A stretch of 64,000 nt of DNA, from assembly GCA_963693365.1 (NCBI GenBank), contig CAVNZM010000001.1:15686001-15750000 (forward strand), written 5' to 3'. The DNA comes from Amoebidium appalachense. Taxonomy: Eukaryota > Ichthyosporea. Made by a program: the position numbers and the translations under genes. Of the stretch, positions 1 to 28,119 are shown piece by piece (the first letter of the stretch is position 1; every line of letters starts with the position of its first letter). The notes below the pieces were generated by a model. That model did not search any database. It was not told where the DNA came from and saw only the letters and a list, made by a program, of their open reading frames with translations.

Positions 1-261
1 CACCACAACATGGCACACCCTCCCCCTCCCGCAGGACACACCAACCGCCCAACCAGGTGCTTCCTCCCATTACTCTTACCCCCTCCCCCCTCCCCTCCCC
101 CCTCCTCCCCCCCCCCCCCCCCCCGGTCCCCTCTCTTCAACGCCCAGCAGACCATAGGGGTTGTGGCCACTCCTCCCTCTTCGGAGATTTCCCATCCTCT
201 CCCATCCCCTACCCCCACACCCATACTCAGCTTCATTCTGCCCCCCTCCCCTCTCCCCGGC

Positions 262-360
262 ACTCTCTTCGGCCCGCAGCTCTCTCCCGAGCAACTCACA
301 AAGCTCTCGGCCCCTTCCCTCCAACCAACAACAATGGCAGCTTCTCATCTTGCTCACCCT
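262..360 (+). CDS. possible exon fragment at the window edge (weak)
   Basis: A proline-rich frame is open from the left edge through this stretch. The part after the AG at about 278-279 reads like protein (LSPEQLTKLSAPSLQPTTM) and is followed by TG-rich DNA. It could be part of a gene that starts outside the window. The neighbouring frame is mostly low-complexity proline and serine from C-rich DNA, so the call rests on a short non-repetitive segment only. No family is recognised. Confidence 0.15.
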
Positions 361-2102
361 TTGCGTGTGTATGTATGTTTTGCAGGGCATGACATGTGCT
401 GTGCTAGCGTGTCTACACATAATAATAGTGTGTGTTTGTGTGTGCGTGTGTGCCTGTGTGCGTGCGTGCGCGTGCGTGTGTGCTTGGCACTGCATGTATG
501 TGTGTGCATGCCTTTGTGTGTGTCTCTGCATGCTCATTTGTGTGTGCGTGTGCGCAGTTTATGTGTGCATGTGCGCCTGCACTTCTATGTGATTGCATAC
601 CTCCGTTGGTGTATACATATGATATATATCTGCAGGAGCATTGTCTGCATTGTGTTGTTTGGGCGAATGTCGTGGTTGACGTGTGCAAATATTGTATACG
701 CATGTTTTTCTCAGTGTACATGTGTGTGTGTGGAGAATTCTGAGTATGTGTGTGTGCGTCTGTGTGTGCAGTCTCTGTATCTCTCTCTCTCTCTGTGTGT
801 GTTTATGTGTGTCGCTGTTTGCAAGTGTGTACTTGTGTGTGCGTGGGCATATGTGTGCGTGTACACGTGTGTGTGCGTGTGTGTCAGTATGCGTGTGTGC
901 ATGTGTTTGCGTGCCGCACGGTGCCACGTGCGCGTGCGTGTGTCGAGAAGTGCGTGCGCGCGTGTGTGCGTGCGTGTTTGCCTGCGTGTGTGTGTCTGTG
1001 CGTCTGTGTGTGAGTGTATAGGTCTGTGTGTGTGTCTGTCTGTGCGTGTGTGCACGTGCACGTGCGTGTGCATGTGTGTGCATGTTTTTTTATATATGAT
1101 TCATCAGGCCATAGGTACGGTGTGCACATGTGTTCAAGTTGCGAATGTTTCTGTGGTGTGCTAATTAGTTAGTGTTTGCATGTCTCTGCCTGGGGCACGC
1201 ACACACGTGTTTGCGGCGTGCGTGTGTATGCATGCGCATGTGCCACAATGTGACAATGGAAAATGATGGGACTGATATACAGACTGGACTTGACTTTCGT
1301 GCATACGTTCGTAATTACATGCCCGCAATTCCCATGCCACCCTGATCACAATGCCATTGTTACCCTTGCATCAGTAACTTTACTGGTAGCAATTTCTCTT
1401 TGCTGTAAGCCTCGGCCTATGTGTCTTGCTGCTAGGGTAGCTGTACATGCATGTTGGTAAGTAGTTCCATCGTGCGGCACAGTTGGCAATCACCACAACG
1501 AAGCCTCGCACCAGGTGCACGTGATAAAATGCTCACCGGTGCGCACCGCTGCGGCATTCAACTTGACTCAAGAATCTCTTAGATCCAATACAATAGACAT
1601 TTCTGATTGGATAGATACTCGCGGGCAATATTACAGAATCAGCCACTGGCCCACTCACTCTCGACGAATCGGTGCGTACATCGCGGGTGCCAAAGTATAA
1701 AATCCGACGAGGCAGATGCACAGTTTCAGACGACGTCGTTTCGGAATCGGACTTGCTTTGGCAAGTTCACACAACTACTTTTACAGAAACTATACAGCGC
1801 AACCTACTAATATAACTTACACCTTAATATAGTACTTACATGTCCAGTATTACAGAGTTTAATAGTGGTCTGCCACTCTATTGTACCCAAATCCAGTTCG
1901 TTCCCAATCATTTACATGCGTGCTGTTGTACAGCTGAAAAACACGAAGAAACACAAGCCAAGTAGCGAGAACCCTCAAAACAGAGCACATGCATGTTCAG
2001 CCTCTAGCTAAGTTGTAGGTCACTGTGCACAAGGATGGGACCAGTTTGACCAGCACAAAATAAGAGTTGAATGCACACAATAATAACCATAGCTTAGGAA
2101 AA

Positions 2103-2268
2103 GTAAATTTGAGCAGCCGTCTCTCGAGAGCTCCTTCAATTTGCAAGGAAGTTCATGTTACTTCACTACCACTACTACTATTTGCGTAAATTTGAGCAGC
2201 CGTCTCTCGAGAGCTCCTTCAATTTGCAAGGAAGTTCATGTTACTTCACTACCACTACTACTATTGCC
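2103..2268. repeat. 83-bp tandem duplication upstream of the first receptor gene
   Basis: Two nearly perfect copies, 2103-2185 and 2186-2268, each begin GTAAATTTGAGCAGCC and end in a CTA/CTACT-rich stretch. Each copy includes the palindrome CTCTCGAGAG. The array ends about 50 bases before the predicted start codon at 2316, so it lies in the promoter or 5' UTR. The near identity implies a recent duplication. Confidence 0.9.
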
Positions 2269-2315
2269 ATTGCCGCCCCTAGCTAATTGGGCAGACTAGC
2301 AACTTTAACGCTGAC

Positions 2316-3373
2316 ATGCATCTGAGCAGCTTTACGTGTCTGGGTGTTCTCGTGACACCCTTTATAAGCTTTCCACTCACAGTAGAAAGTGCACAAGCAA
2401 CATGGAAAACACACGCACAAGAACTGTGCAAAACATACAAAACATGTTGCCGCGATGGACAGACGGTTTTACGGGTCACTGCAGATGATGTTGAGGTCTG
2501 GGATGTGGAGGATGCGCCTACGGCCAGGGAGTTTGTGGTGAGGCAAATACAAAAGGATGGGGGGTTTGAAAATGTGGCGCGCAGCGACAGGATAATCATG
2601 TGGCAACCGTACTTGGGCAGGAGGGAAAGTAAGTCGGTTGCGGAAAAAATGCCTCTCTGTTCATGCCAATCATCCTTATCGCCGGTCTTCCCTTTATTTC
2701 ATATCTTTGTTTGTGGCTACCAAAGTTTTCAAACAGTATTCTTTATCCTCCTTATGGGGCGCCCATAATCGTCCTTATTGCTAGAAGTTCTGTTAGTAGG
2801 GTGCATGTGTAGTATGGTGTGTTGCCCCAGGTGCGTGCATAACTCCTTGTTTGTCTGTTTCAACCGTGTGTGTACTTCCTTCCCCCTGACAACCATCACG
2901 TATTCCCCACACACGACCTGCTTCATGGCCCCCCATCACTTAGCGAGCCCAACCCCTGCACATGCATGCCCCCTCTCACCTCTGCCCAAAAACCATATAA
3001 TATGTATATTTGCTATGTTTTGTACCTTTCATCTGAGTACAATCATGTTTGCCCGTTTCTTCTGCCGCACTAGCACGTACCTGTGTGTTAGCACAACCCG
3101 TTGACTTGCCCAGACATTTGAAAAAGCTGCGGGATTTTTTTCTCTTTCCCCCCTCCTTCCTCGCTCCTCCCCCCTCCCCCTCCTTCCTCTCTCCTCCTCC
3201 CCTCCCCCCCTCCCCCCCTCCCCCCCCCCACCCCCCCCCCCCCCCAAAAAAAAAACCTTTCGTCCGAGTTCTAAGCTTTACGTGGTGAATTTTTTCTTTC
3301 CCCCCCCCCCTCTCCCCCTCCCCCCCCCCTCCGACCCCTCTCTTTTTTCCCCCCCCCTGAAAAAAAAAAGCGG

Positions 3374-3427
<54 letters not shown>

Positions 3428-4075
3428 AAATTCGTCCAAGTTCCAACTTGAAGGAGTACTGCCAAAGAGTTTTCACTGGGACAAAATAATGTATACATAT
3501 AACTAAGCTGTAATACACCCAATGCAGAGCCCTCCCCCATTCAGCGGCAAATCGTAATGGCCATGCAAGAGGTGGCCTGCCAGCGAATCACAGCCGGTCT
3601 CCCCTTTGAAGGTCACGTGATCAACCTTCTAATCAATGAGATTACAAATCCCGACAACATAAATCTCCCAAACGACAAATTTCCCGATTTGACCATCTTC
3701 CGTGAGGATTCCGTGCTCCCACATATGAACCTTGGACTGGGATCGGATCTCACGCAGTTTATGATCGAAGATTTGGCTCGAGGAAAGGATGTGTCCTATG
3801 ACGTACCCGTAAACTTCCTAACCTCCCTACGGAATTCCGATGGTCACTGGGTTGCGCTACCTTTTCTGTCCAATTACCGTGAATTGTTGTTCAATTCTAC
3901 CACATTTACAAAATTGGACATTCCTTTTCCGCCGCCGTTCAATATGAGCGCATCTGATTGGACGTGGAAATCCTTTGTGAAGATTGCTACTAAGATCACC
4001 CAAAGCATGCCGGTAAGTGTTCTTATATTTAATGATAGGATATGAAGCGTGTTTTCGCACATTGCACGCAAGCAG

Positions 4076-4144
<69 letters not shown>

Positions 4145-4522
4145 ACACGTACACACGCACACACACACACCCAATTACACATCACTTTCAGGATCGCAGG
4201 ATACCTACACCACACACGAGCAGGTCTTCGTTGTTTATTCCTTAAGCCCATTCCGTGTAATATTGGAACAAATTTGCACCAGTGCAATTGTTTTGTCCCC
4301 TAATACTGCCACCCCCCCCCCCCCTCCCCCCTCCCCCCTCCCCCCCGCCTCCCCTCCTCCTCCCCCCCCCCCCCCCCCCGGCCCCGCCCGCCGCCCCCCC
4401 GGTCGCCCGCCCATTCACCACCCATCCCTCTGTCCTCCCCTCTCCAAACACACACGATACCGATATGACAAACACGTACTCGCACACACATGCACACACA
4501 CGCGCGCGCACGCACACACACG

Positions 4523-4556
<34 letters not shown>

Positions 4557-5072
4557 AACACACAGAAACAGTACGGGTTCACGTTCTTCCCAGAGTGGCA
4601 GGGAGAGATGGAACTTGTATCTCTTATCGGAAGAGCGTTCGGTGCACTCCCCACCAGCCCGCGCAAAGACGCACCCACCCTATACAACTGCAATCTCGGG
4701 AGCGAGAAATACGTGCGCGCTCTCAAGGAAATTATGATACCCCTCTTTTCCAACGCCACCAACCCAACCTTCTTCCCACCAAACGACCCAAATATGGCCG
4801 CATGGGAAGCCGCGTATCCGGTCATCGATCCATGGACCCCCCCTTTTGCACATTATTTCGACCCTGAAGTTCCAGTTGTAGGTATGTCGCTAACTACAGA
4901 TGAGCCGTTAAATATGACTAAGCATCCGGAATTGCTGTATGCCACCCTCCCTGGGGGGGTCAGTTTCGGCAGCGGCACCGGCGTGAGCGTGACGTCACGC
5001 GCACAAAATGGGTATGTGGATTCCGATTGGCTAGTATGGCTCATTACTTTACCTCCCCCCCCCCTTCTCCCT

Positions 5073-5103
<31 letters not shown>

Positions 5104-5104
5104 C

Positions 5105-5135
<31 letters not shown>

Positions 5136-6690
5136 AATAAAAATCACCACCACCACCACAACTTCTCCGTTAAGTTCAGTTTTGGTTCCCGAGCCGATAG
5201 TTATCGCAGGCTCCCGCTTCCCACCAGCCCCTCCAAAACGAAAAAAAGGAGGGGAAAAACTCAAAAGAGTGCGTGGGTTGGGGGGGGGGGGGGGGTGAGG
5301 GGGTTGTGTGTGTGGGGGGGGGGGGGGGGGGATGGGGGAGGAAGGAGGGAGGATTTTGTGGCATCTATTCATTTGAACTGTTGTGTGAAATGTGTAAGCC
5401 CCGTTGTATAAATCTAATATGAGCTACCGATTTGCTCTCCACATACACAAATTCTTTTACCAAACTCCTTTCCCCCAATCCCCTAGCCTTATCGTTACTT
5501 CCTTTTTCGTCCTCCACCTCTCCCGCTCGAACCCCCTTCCTTCCCTCCCCCCCCCCCCCCCCCCCCCCCAAACACATGCACACACACACATACACACCAC
5601 CCTTCAGCAACAGCCATCCAAAAGCTCGGTTCTCTCTTTTTAATCTTTTCTTTCCTTAAAAGAACCGAAAAAGGAAGGGAGGAAGTTAAACTTACTCACT
5701 CATCCACCCCCACACAGCACACTTGCATGGACCCTAGTGCGCCTACTGACCAATCCGAATGAGAGCTACGTTAAGCAAGCCAATCAGGACATGGAACTGC
5801 TGCCCCCGTACCGCAGCACGTGGCGCCTAAAGCCCTTTTCTGATTGGACGAGCAGCATGGCCGTGTACGAGAACGTCCTTCCTTTAACACACCCACATCC
5901 TGTTCCTCGCGAGATGGATTCCATGTTGCGTGTGAAACCCTTTCGCACTTTAATCCATTTGATTCGCCGTGGTACGCCTCCCGTTAAAGCAGCGGAAATA
6001 GCTTGTTCGGTAATCAGCAGGCAACTCCTACCGGAATGCACTGCGGAATTCGTTGCTCCAAATTTAGAGAATCCGTGCGATCCGGTGACCAATCAGAAAA
6101 CAGTCACATTTAGTTGGAGCGAGTGGGCGCCGTGCCGCAACACCAGCGCTTTACCCTCCTCTGTGAAGATCACGTGTGACCACTGGGGTAGCCAATCGGA
6201 AATCGGAATTCTTCTGCACGTGCTCGGTGCAGTTGGGCTCATTTTGGCTTTGTTGCTTTCGATTGGGCTGTGGTGGTTCCGGAATGAGAAGGCGGTAAAA
6301 AGTGCGAGCCACTTCTATACCCAACGTAAGTGCACTCTGTCCACGAACGTAGGAACGACTCCGCCTTAGTGTAGGTGAAATGTTGAACAGGGTTTGAAGG
6401 GGAAAGGAGTGGAAAAGGAAGTCAAGTGTATGTGTATTAAGGGAGAACGGATAATTGGGCAGAAGGTGTGTGCCCAGGGGGTGGGGGAGGGGGGGGGGGG
6501 GGGGAGGGGAGAGGGAGAGGGACGGGGGATGGGAAGCAGAGGGGGGGACGGGGGAAGGGGAGGAGGAAGGGTGGCCGGGGGAGGGGGGGGAGGGGGGGGG
6601 GGAGATGGAAGGAAAAGGAAGAAGGAGAAGGGAAAGGGGGAGGCAAGGATGTTGGTGTGTGTGTACATGTTTGGTTTTATGTGTGTGTGT

Positions 6691-6731
<41 letters not shown>

Positions 6732-8267
6732 GGGTCGTAGTTGAGGGGTAAGGGTTGGGTGCCTCAATGTGTAGGTGGGCTCACAGCATTTACTTTAAGG
6801 GCGTGCAGTGTGTTTGTGTAGAGGTAGAGTAGGAGTGATATAGAGAGGAGGAGAGGGGGGAGGGAGAAGGGGTTCGGAGTTATACTGTAACTTCGGCATC
6901 CCTTGCCGAGTTGTCCATTTACACCCCCCCACCCCCCCCCCCCCCCCCCCCCCAGTGATTCTGCTAGGCGGGGCCATGACACAGGCAGGGGTGGCGCTGC
7001 TGCCGGGGACGCCGGCCGGGTGGCGTACGGAGGCACAGACGTGGCTGGTGCTGATGGGCGACACGGTGGTGTTTGCCGCCATCATCGTCAAGCTGTACCG
7101 CATAGAAAGTAAGGGCCCAATCACATGCATTCGTTAAATTTCAATGTACGGTGATGTTTGCCGCCATCATCGTCAAGCTGTACCGCATAGAAAGTAAGCG
7201 TCCAATCACAATTAAATGTTAAGTTTTCATGTGCTGTAGTTAAATGGTACAGTGGTGTTTGCCGCCATCATCGTCAAGCTGTACCGCATAGAAAGGAAGT
7301 GCCCAATCACAATTAAATGTTAAATTTTAATGTGGCGCAATTAAACGGTACGGTGGTGCCTGCCGCTATCATCGTCAAGCTGTATCACATAGAAAGTGCA
7401 TGGCCAATCACATGCAAGTATTAAATCTGCCCCTCTTTTTAAACTCCACTAACCCACCAAACGCAGAAATCTTCAACCACGGCCGAGCCGAACGTGTTCG
7501 CCTCACCGACCAACACCTCCTATTTCCTTTTATGGGTCTACTTGCTGGACAGGCAGCACTTCTGCTTGCTTTAACATTTGCCACACCTGTCGTCACCACC
7601 TCTAAGAACGTGACCGATGTGTTTGACTTTAACGGTGTCCCCCACTACCTCAACGACATTCCTATTCCGGCAGTTGCGCAAAACAGCCGCGCGGTTTTCT
7701 TCCTGTCGCTTTGCTACACAACTGTTTTGGCGTTGGTGGCGGCTGTGATGGCGTGGAGGTTGAGACACGTACCTACGCACTTTAAGGAGGTAAGAGGTTC
7801 TGAGGAATATTTCCTATGGTAACTTAAAGATAAACATGCATATCCGAGGTAAAATGAATGGATCCTGCCATGCCCAACACATAGTCCTCCTCCCTTCCTC
7901 CCCCTCCCCTCCACTTCCACCCCTTGGCCCCCCTCTCCCCCCAAACCCCAATCCTCTCCTTGATTGGTCTTCATCAGTCTACCATATAGCTCCTCCTTAC
8001 TCGGTTGACCCACATACACTGGGGCAATCCACCTCCCCCCCCTCCCCCACACGTTCCCGATTCTGCTCCCTTCCCCTCATCCCCGTTCGTTCCTCCCCCT
8101 TCCCCCCCCCCTCCCCCCTCCCTCCCCCACACACACACCACCCTACACACGCACGCACATACAGATGAGCACACACACACACGCACAAGCACACACACGC
8201 ACGCACATACAGACGAGCACACACACACACGCACAAGCACACTCACGCACAAGCACACACGCGCGCA

Positions 8268-8365
<98 letters not shown>

Positions 8366-9486
8366 CAAACTCATAGCCGCCGCAACCTTCCAAATGGTGG
8401 GCATGGTTGCCATCCTGGTTCCCCTAGAGCTCACAGTAGACACCCAGGCCACAAAGGACCTCGTCTTTGGCGTCACCTGGTGGTGGGTACCTCCCGCCCA
8501 CACCCCCCCTTCCCCCCGGTGCATTCCATTCTCATTTCACGTGATTCTATTGGTGCACGTGTCGAGTTCAAGACTTCAGTAAACATTACTAGTTCGGTAT
8601 CCTACATTGTTTCAAAGACGTGGTTGGTGTTTCCGCTTTGTGGCCGCAGACCTCGTATTACAATCCTCTAAATGCGGCTTGAAATTCAGCTTTTCAAACA
8701 ATTCTCATCGTTGGTTAGGGAATCCGGGATGATGTTCCTCATTCCGACAATACCCCGTCCCCCCCCCCCCCCCCCACACACACCCTTCCTCCCCCTCCCC
8801 CCCCCCCCAACCCCCTCCCTTTTCCCTCCTCCCCCTGTCCTCCCTCCCTCCCCCCCCCCCCCCCCTCGCCCCCCTCCCCTCCTCTCCCCCTGCCATCCCT
8901 TGAACTCTCCCCCCCTCCCCCCCCCCCCCCCCCCCGTCCTCCCCTCCCCTCCTGCCTCCCTTCCTCCCCCCTCCCCCCCCCCAGGGCATCTGTTGTTCTT
9001 CTGCAGGGGCTTGTGGTGGGGCCCAAGCTGCTGCACGTGGTTCACGTCATCCGCCTGAGCCGCACCAGCAGAAGCAGCGACCCCACCAGATCCAATAACA
9101 GAAATAGATCATCCAGCACGGAAGATGCTAAAAATAGCTCATTGGGGGCTACGGGCCAGGCCGACCCGAGGGCGGAGAAGGAGGTTGCGTTTTTGTCTCA
9201 GAAATTGGCTGATGCTATGGAGATGAATATTCGGCTGGCAAACATTCATAATGCGCTGATCAGCCAATCAGCGACGTTGGTACGAGCGCAAACGCAACCA
9301 CGAGCGGATTTGAAATCGCAGACACAGGTGCAATCGGGCGCGGCCAGTCGTCCCAGCCAATCGGATGTGAGACCTCAGCGCGAAATTATACCTATGTCGG
9401 TGTTGGGGCAGGCACGGGCCAGTGGGCTGAATGAGTCATCGGCTGGGCTGATGGGAAGTGATATCAATCTGCTGTGTGGGCATTAA
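2316..9486 (+). CDS. class C (GABA-B/glutamate-like) GPCR with bacterial-type solute-binding ectodomain, 8 exons
   Basis: Exons: 2316-2628, 3528-4012, 4572-5011, 5718-6325, 6956-7108, 7467-7789, 8364-8482, 8985-9486. Together they give 2943 nt, or 980 residues plus TAA. Residues 1-28 look like a signal peptide. A CCRDGQTVLRVT block follows, then a type-1 extracellular solute-binding fold; exon 2 has the family-like stretch PFLSNYRELLFN followed by a TW motif. TM1 is in exon 4 (about 575-600) and TM2-TM3 in exon 5. TM4-TM5 are in exon 6 and TM6 opens exon 7 right after HFKE, as in class C receptors. TM7 carries the family GPK signature. The tail has a Leu/Ala heptad helix, possibly a dimerising coiled coil like that of GABA-B receptors. 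It should bind a small ligand outside the plasma membrane and signal through G proteins. All junction phases match the (-) paralogue at 11936-18448. Confidence 0.87.
7070..7425 (+). repeat. array of duplicated exon-5 3' ends with their splice donors
   Basis: The last ~40 nt of exon 5, its donor and the flanking intron (up to a CCAATCAC word) recur downstream of the true exon. The repeated unit begins at about 7071 (real exon), 7156, 7257 and 7358, so the spacing is 85, 101 and 101 bases. The donor is intact in the second copy and altered in the third and fourth. No copy has its own 3' splice site, so these are not complete exons. Using a downstream donor would run into a stop codon after 7134. 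The (-) paralogue has one such copy at about 13936-13985. Confidence 0.9.
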
Positions 9487-9828
9487 AGACCGTGTGTGTG
9501 TAGCATAGCGTATGGTATTGTGGGTGGCTCCTTTAAGTTTCTCCTGCCTCACTTTTCTCTTAACTTGTTGAATATAGTTGAAAGCTTCAAAGGTTGTGTG
9601 ATGGTATACTCACGCGCATTTATGGCTACTATGCCAATTTATAGGTTGCCTTTTTGTAAGTTTTTCCCTTGGCTTTTGATTTTTTCTATTTTTTTTTTTT
9701 TGAATTATCGCATTTAAACAGTATGTATGGCTGATATGGCTTTGTATGCCTCTTCTATTTTTTTTTAATGACATGCCATTATTTCGACGTCTGATGAAGG
9801 CTCAAGCAGAATCTGATAATTTTTAATG

Positions 9829-9834
9829 AATAAA
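9829..9834 (+). terminator. candidate poly(A) signal AATAAA of the (+) receptor gene
   Basis: AATAAA lies 343 bases after the TAA at 9486, in AT-rich DNA with T-runs just upstream. It is the first canonical hexamer after the stop and so a plausible 3' UTR end. The cleavage site cannot be placed. Confidence 0.45.
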
Positions 9835-10236
9835 ATATATAAACACTTTAACCGCGGACAATATAGTTTGACCACGTGCATGTACAGCTAGTGCATACAT
9901 GTAACATCTTTAACCGTATAGCCCTTCTGGTGCATCCAAATGAGCTTTCCCCCCCAGGGGTATTTTATCTGTCTTACGCTGCAGCACATGTTTTAAACGA
10001 ACGGTGTTTGCAGACGTATTGTCTACCTACTCATAAAAGTGACAAAGTCAAAAAGATATGTCCGTGTCTGCTAAAACCGAAGGTTATTTTGGCTTTCAGG
10101 GTGTGTGTTTGTGTGGTTTGTGTCTGTGAAGACAGGGGGTTAAAAAGGCTTGAGTTGTAGCTTCCTCTCCCCCCCCCTTCTCCTCCCCCCTCCCCCCTTC
10201 CCTCCACACCCCGGCCAGCCTTGATGTTGGGCCCCG

Positions 10237-10238
<2 letters not shown>

Positions 10239-10292
<54 letters not shown>
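10239..10292. repeat. G homopolymer of about 54 nt
   Basis: An uninterrupted G run, one of the longest in the window. Similar pure runs occur at 3375-3425, 6691-6730, 14194-14242 and 29486-29536, with many shorter C or G runs. Lengths of such runs are unreliable in most sequencing data. Confidence 0.9.
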
Positions 10293-10293
<1 letters not shown>

Positions 10294-10906
10294 AGGGGGA
10301 GAGAGGGGGGGGAGGGGGGGGAGAAGGGGATCGATGATTCGGAACTTAAGTGTGTCATGTTTCTTACTCTTTGGGGGCGTTGGGAAGAGGATAAGGGAAA
10401 GAGGAGGGTGAGCGAGGAATGGGGGTGGGGGGATGGAGTGGGGGATGGGGGACAGGGGCGGGGGGATGGGATCGGCGGCCGGGGGGGCAGGGGGGAGGGA
10501 TGGGGGGGACAGGGGGGGAGGGGGATTGAATAGAGGTGGGGGGTTGTGTGCCTTGGGGAGAGGGGAGAAGGGGGGGGGTATGGGGGGAAAGAATGGGTGG
10601 GGGAGGTGGGGTTTAAGGGGAATGTATCACTTAAACGGGGGTGGGGTAGCACAGTGCATGATAACACCCATAGTTTCCGAACTGCAAGCTTTGAAAAATC
10701 AGAACACCATGGTACGTGTGTTTACCGACAATCATTCGCTGCATGCAGCTCACATGTGTTACGGGGCCGGCCAAGGCCCGTCATATACTGCACATTGAAG
10801 TGTCGTGTACACCCGCCTACACATACACACAAAGGCGCAACAGTGAATACACTACAAAATACACCACCTACACACAAAGGCGCAACTCATAAAGCATACA
10901 CAATGC

Positions 10907-11256
10907 CATGCCGTCCACAATAAGAATCCCCGATCGATGTGGTCTCGGGGCATGTTCCTATGCCTTTGGGACGGCTGTTGTCTGATATTTTTCGTGATGG
11001 CCCTGGCCGGAGGGGGAGGGGGAAGACTTCCCCAGGGGGGGGGGGGGGGGGGGGGGGTACAGATGGACCATCATGACTTATTGGTACCATGTGTATTCCC
11101 CCCCCCCCCCCCCCCCCCCCCCCCCCAGGGGAAGTATTCCCCCTCCCCTCGTCCGGCCAGGGCCTTTGCGAAAACTATCAGACAACAGCCGTCCCAAAGG
11201 CATAGGAACATACCCGACGACCACATCGATCAGGTACTCTTGTTGTGGGCGGTATG
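10907..11256. mobile_element. foldback-like inverted repeat, ~130-bp arms around a G run and a C run
   Basis: The left arm (about 10907-11036) and right arm (about 11127-11256) are imperfect reverse complements. Shared words are TCGATGTGGTC, TGTTCCTATGCCTTTGGG, ACGGCTGTTGTCTGAT and GGCCCTGGCCGGA. The left arm ends in a G run (11036-11057) and the right arm begins after a C run (about 11098-11126), so the tracts would also pair. Either a foldback transposable element or a structured RNA locus could look like this. No ORF or clear target-site duplication was found. Confidence 0.75.
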
Positions 11257-11935
11257 ACTTATTGGTCAGTTCGCCAATCAAAACATCCCAAATCTAGCCG
11301 CGGAGGTTTTTAAAAACAAAGAAAAAAGGACTTGACACCTATGCACCATCTAATCCTTGATTTATTGGCCTCGCTATGGGTTTGGAGAAGGGGGGGGCGC
11401 AGGAGGAGGGGGGGATCAGGGAGGGTCGGGAAGAGAAGATTGTTATCTTGCGTGCAGTTGGATATATTGTTGGATATATTGAAATTTTGAGATGAATCCG
11501 CGCGTATGTAGACAAAGCTCAAGTTCTGTGCAGCCTGGCCAGCAGGAATGCACAAGGCGAGAATCGAACGAAAACAGAAATGGTCTTAAATGGTAATGCC
11601 TCACGTAAAAAAAATCATATACTTAATACATCGGAGAGTTTTTAATGCATTCCAAATTCCAAATTGGATATACAAAAATATATGTCTCGTAGATAACTTT
11701 CCAACCTGTGATTTGTGCAGTCTGGCCAGCAGCAATGCACATCACAAAACGATTCAACAAACAAGATCGAACAAGAAATCGTTTTCAAAAAATAATATGA
11801 AAACCCTACTATCAATCATAGTTATCTTCCAAAACGTTATCATCCCATTTTTTTCAAGTGTTCGTCATCCCCCCAATATATGATTGTTACCCCGCCTCAT
11901 AGATCTCTGCTAACGATTCAATATTACCCCGCCTT

Positions 11936-18448
<6,513 letters not shown>

Positions 18449-19139
18449 TTTTAGCTTTTTCTGTTTCTGTTGGCCCTACTCATGCACTTGCCTCTGTATA
18501 CTATGATACGTTTGCATACATGCGTGCCCACAGTGACACCGTTGAAATGGCGTCGAAATCCGAGGCTCCTCGTTTATATACCCGGGCAGGCATGAAATTG
18601 AATTTCCAGCAAAAGATGGAATGACTGTTGATTGGTTAACCTGAATCACAACCAGATCCAACCAATAAAAACAAATTTTGGTGCGGAGTCGCGCCCAATC
18701 AATTCGCGCCTCCGGAATTGATTCAAATGACTCGCAGCTCGCACCAGGCAAGCGAGTCGGCGACCCCATCTAACAGCAGCATCAGCTGAGCGCTGTGTGT
18801 ATAGATGCGAATGGCAAACTATTTCTGCTACCCTTTTGTTCTTTTTTTTACTAATATCTCACTGACTTTGTAGTTTATTCGGATGCCAAAAGATCTCATT
18901 CACACAGAGCTGGGTGCGTTCAGAGCCAATGGTCAATCATAAACAGGTAGCCAATCAGTAAATCGCATGCTATTTCAGAGTTTACCACATATGGCTAACA
19001 ACAAAAAAATTCAGATTCCGAACTTTCACATCACCGACTTGTAGACTCCGGCGTACTTTTCAGTTGTTCTAGTCATCTGCACAGTCGACAGTGGTAGTGT
19101 CATTGGCTTTTGCCTTATTTGTAAAAAGTGACTGCCAAG
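18449..19139. promoter_or_regulatory. divergent promoter region with clustered CCAAT boxes
   Basis: These 691 bases separate the start codons of the (-) receptor (18448) and the (+) sphingomyelinase-like gene (19140). CCAAT or its complement ATTGG occurs at about 18632 (TGATTGG), 18660 (ACCAATA), 18695 (CCAATCA), 18924 (GCCAATG) and 18950 (GCCAATCA). CCAAT is the binding site of NF-Y/HAP complexes in eukaryotes. The cluster fits a shared bidirectional promoter, but the same word is frequent elsewhere in this window. Confidence 0.5.

Positions 19140-28119
<8,980 letters not shown>

Larger units (their letters stand above)
1..2315. other. 5' non-genic stretch: C-rich then TG-rich DNA, then promoter region of the first receptor
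   Basis: Bases 60-330 are C-rich with a pure C run near 105-124. Bases 360-1250 are degenerate (TG)n with TGTGCG variants. From about 1260 to 2315 the sequence is complex and moderately AT-rich with no convincing ORF. The last 500 bases precede the ATG of the first receptor gene and contain the 83-bp tandem duplication listed separately. No core promoter element is clear. Confidence 0.6.
9487..11935. other. intergenic region between convergent receptor paralogues
   Basis: This region holds the presumed 3' UTRs of both receptors, C/G-rich repeats at 10160-10620 including a 54-nt G run at 10239-10292, and the large inverted repeat at 10907-11256. An imperfect direct repeat lies at about 11450-11560 and 11640-11800, with the shared word CTGGCCAGCAG. 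No convincing protein-coding segment was seen. Confidence 0.6.

Noticed and set aside
4017-5411. Long frame of Thr/His, Pro and Gly repeats covering receptor exon 3
   Set aside because: Only 4572-5011 is real coding. The rest is translated (CA)n and C runs in introns.
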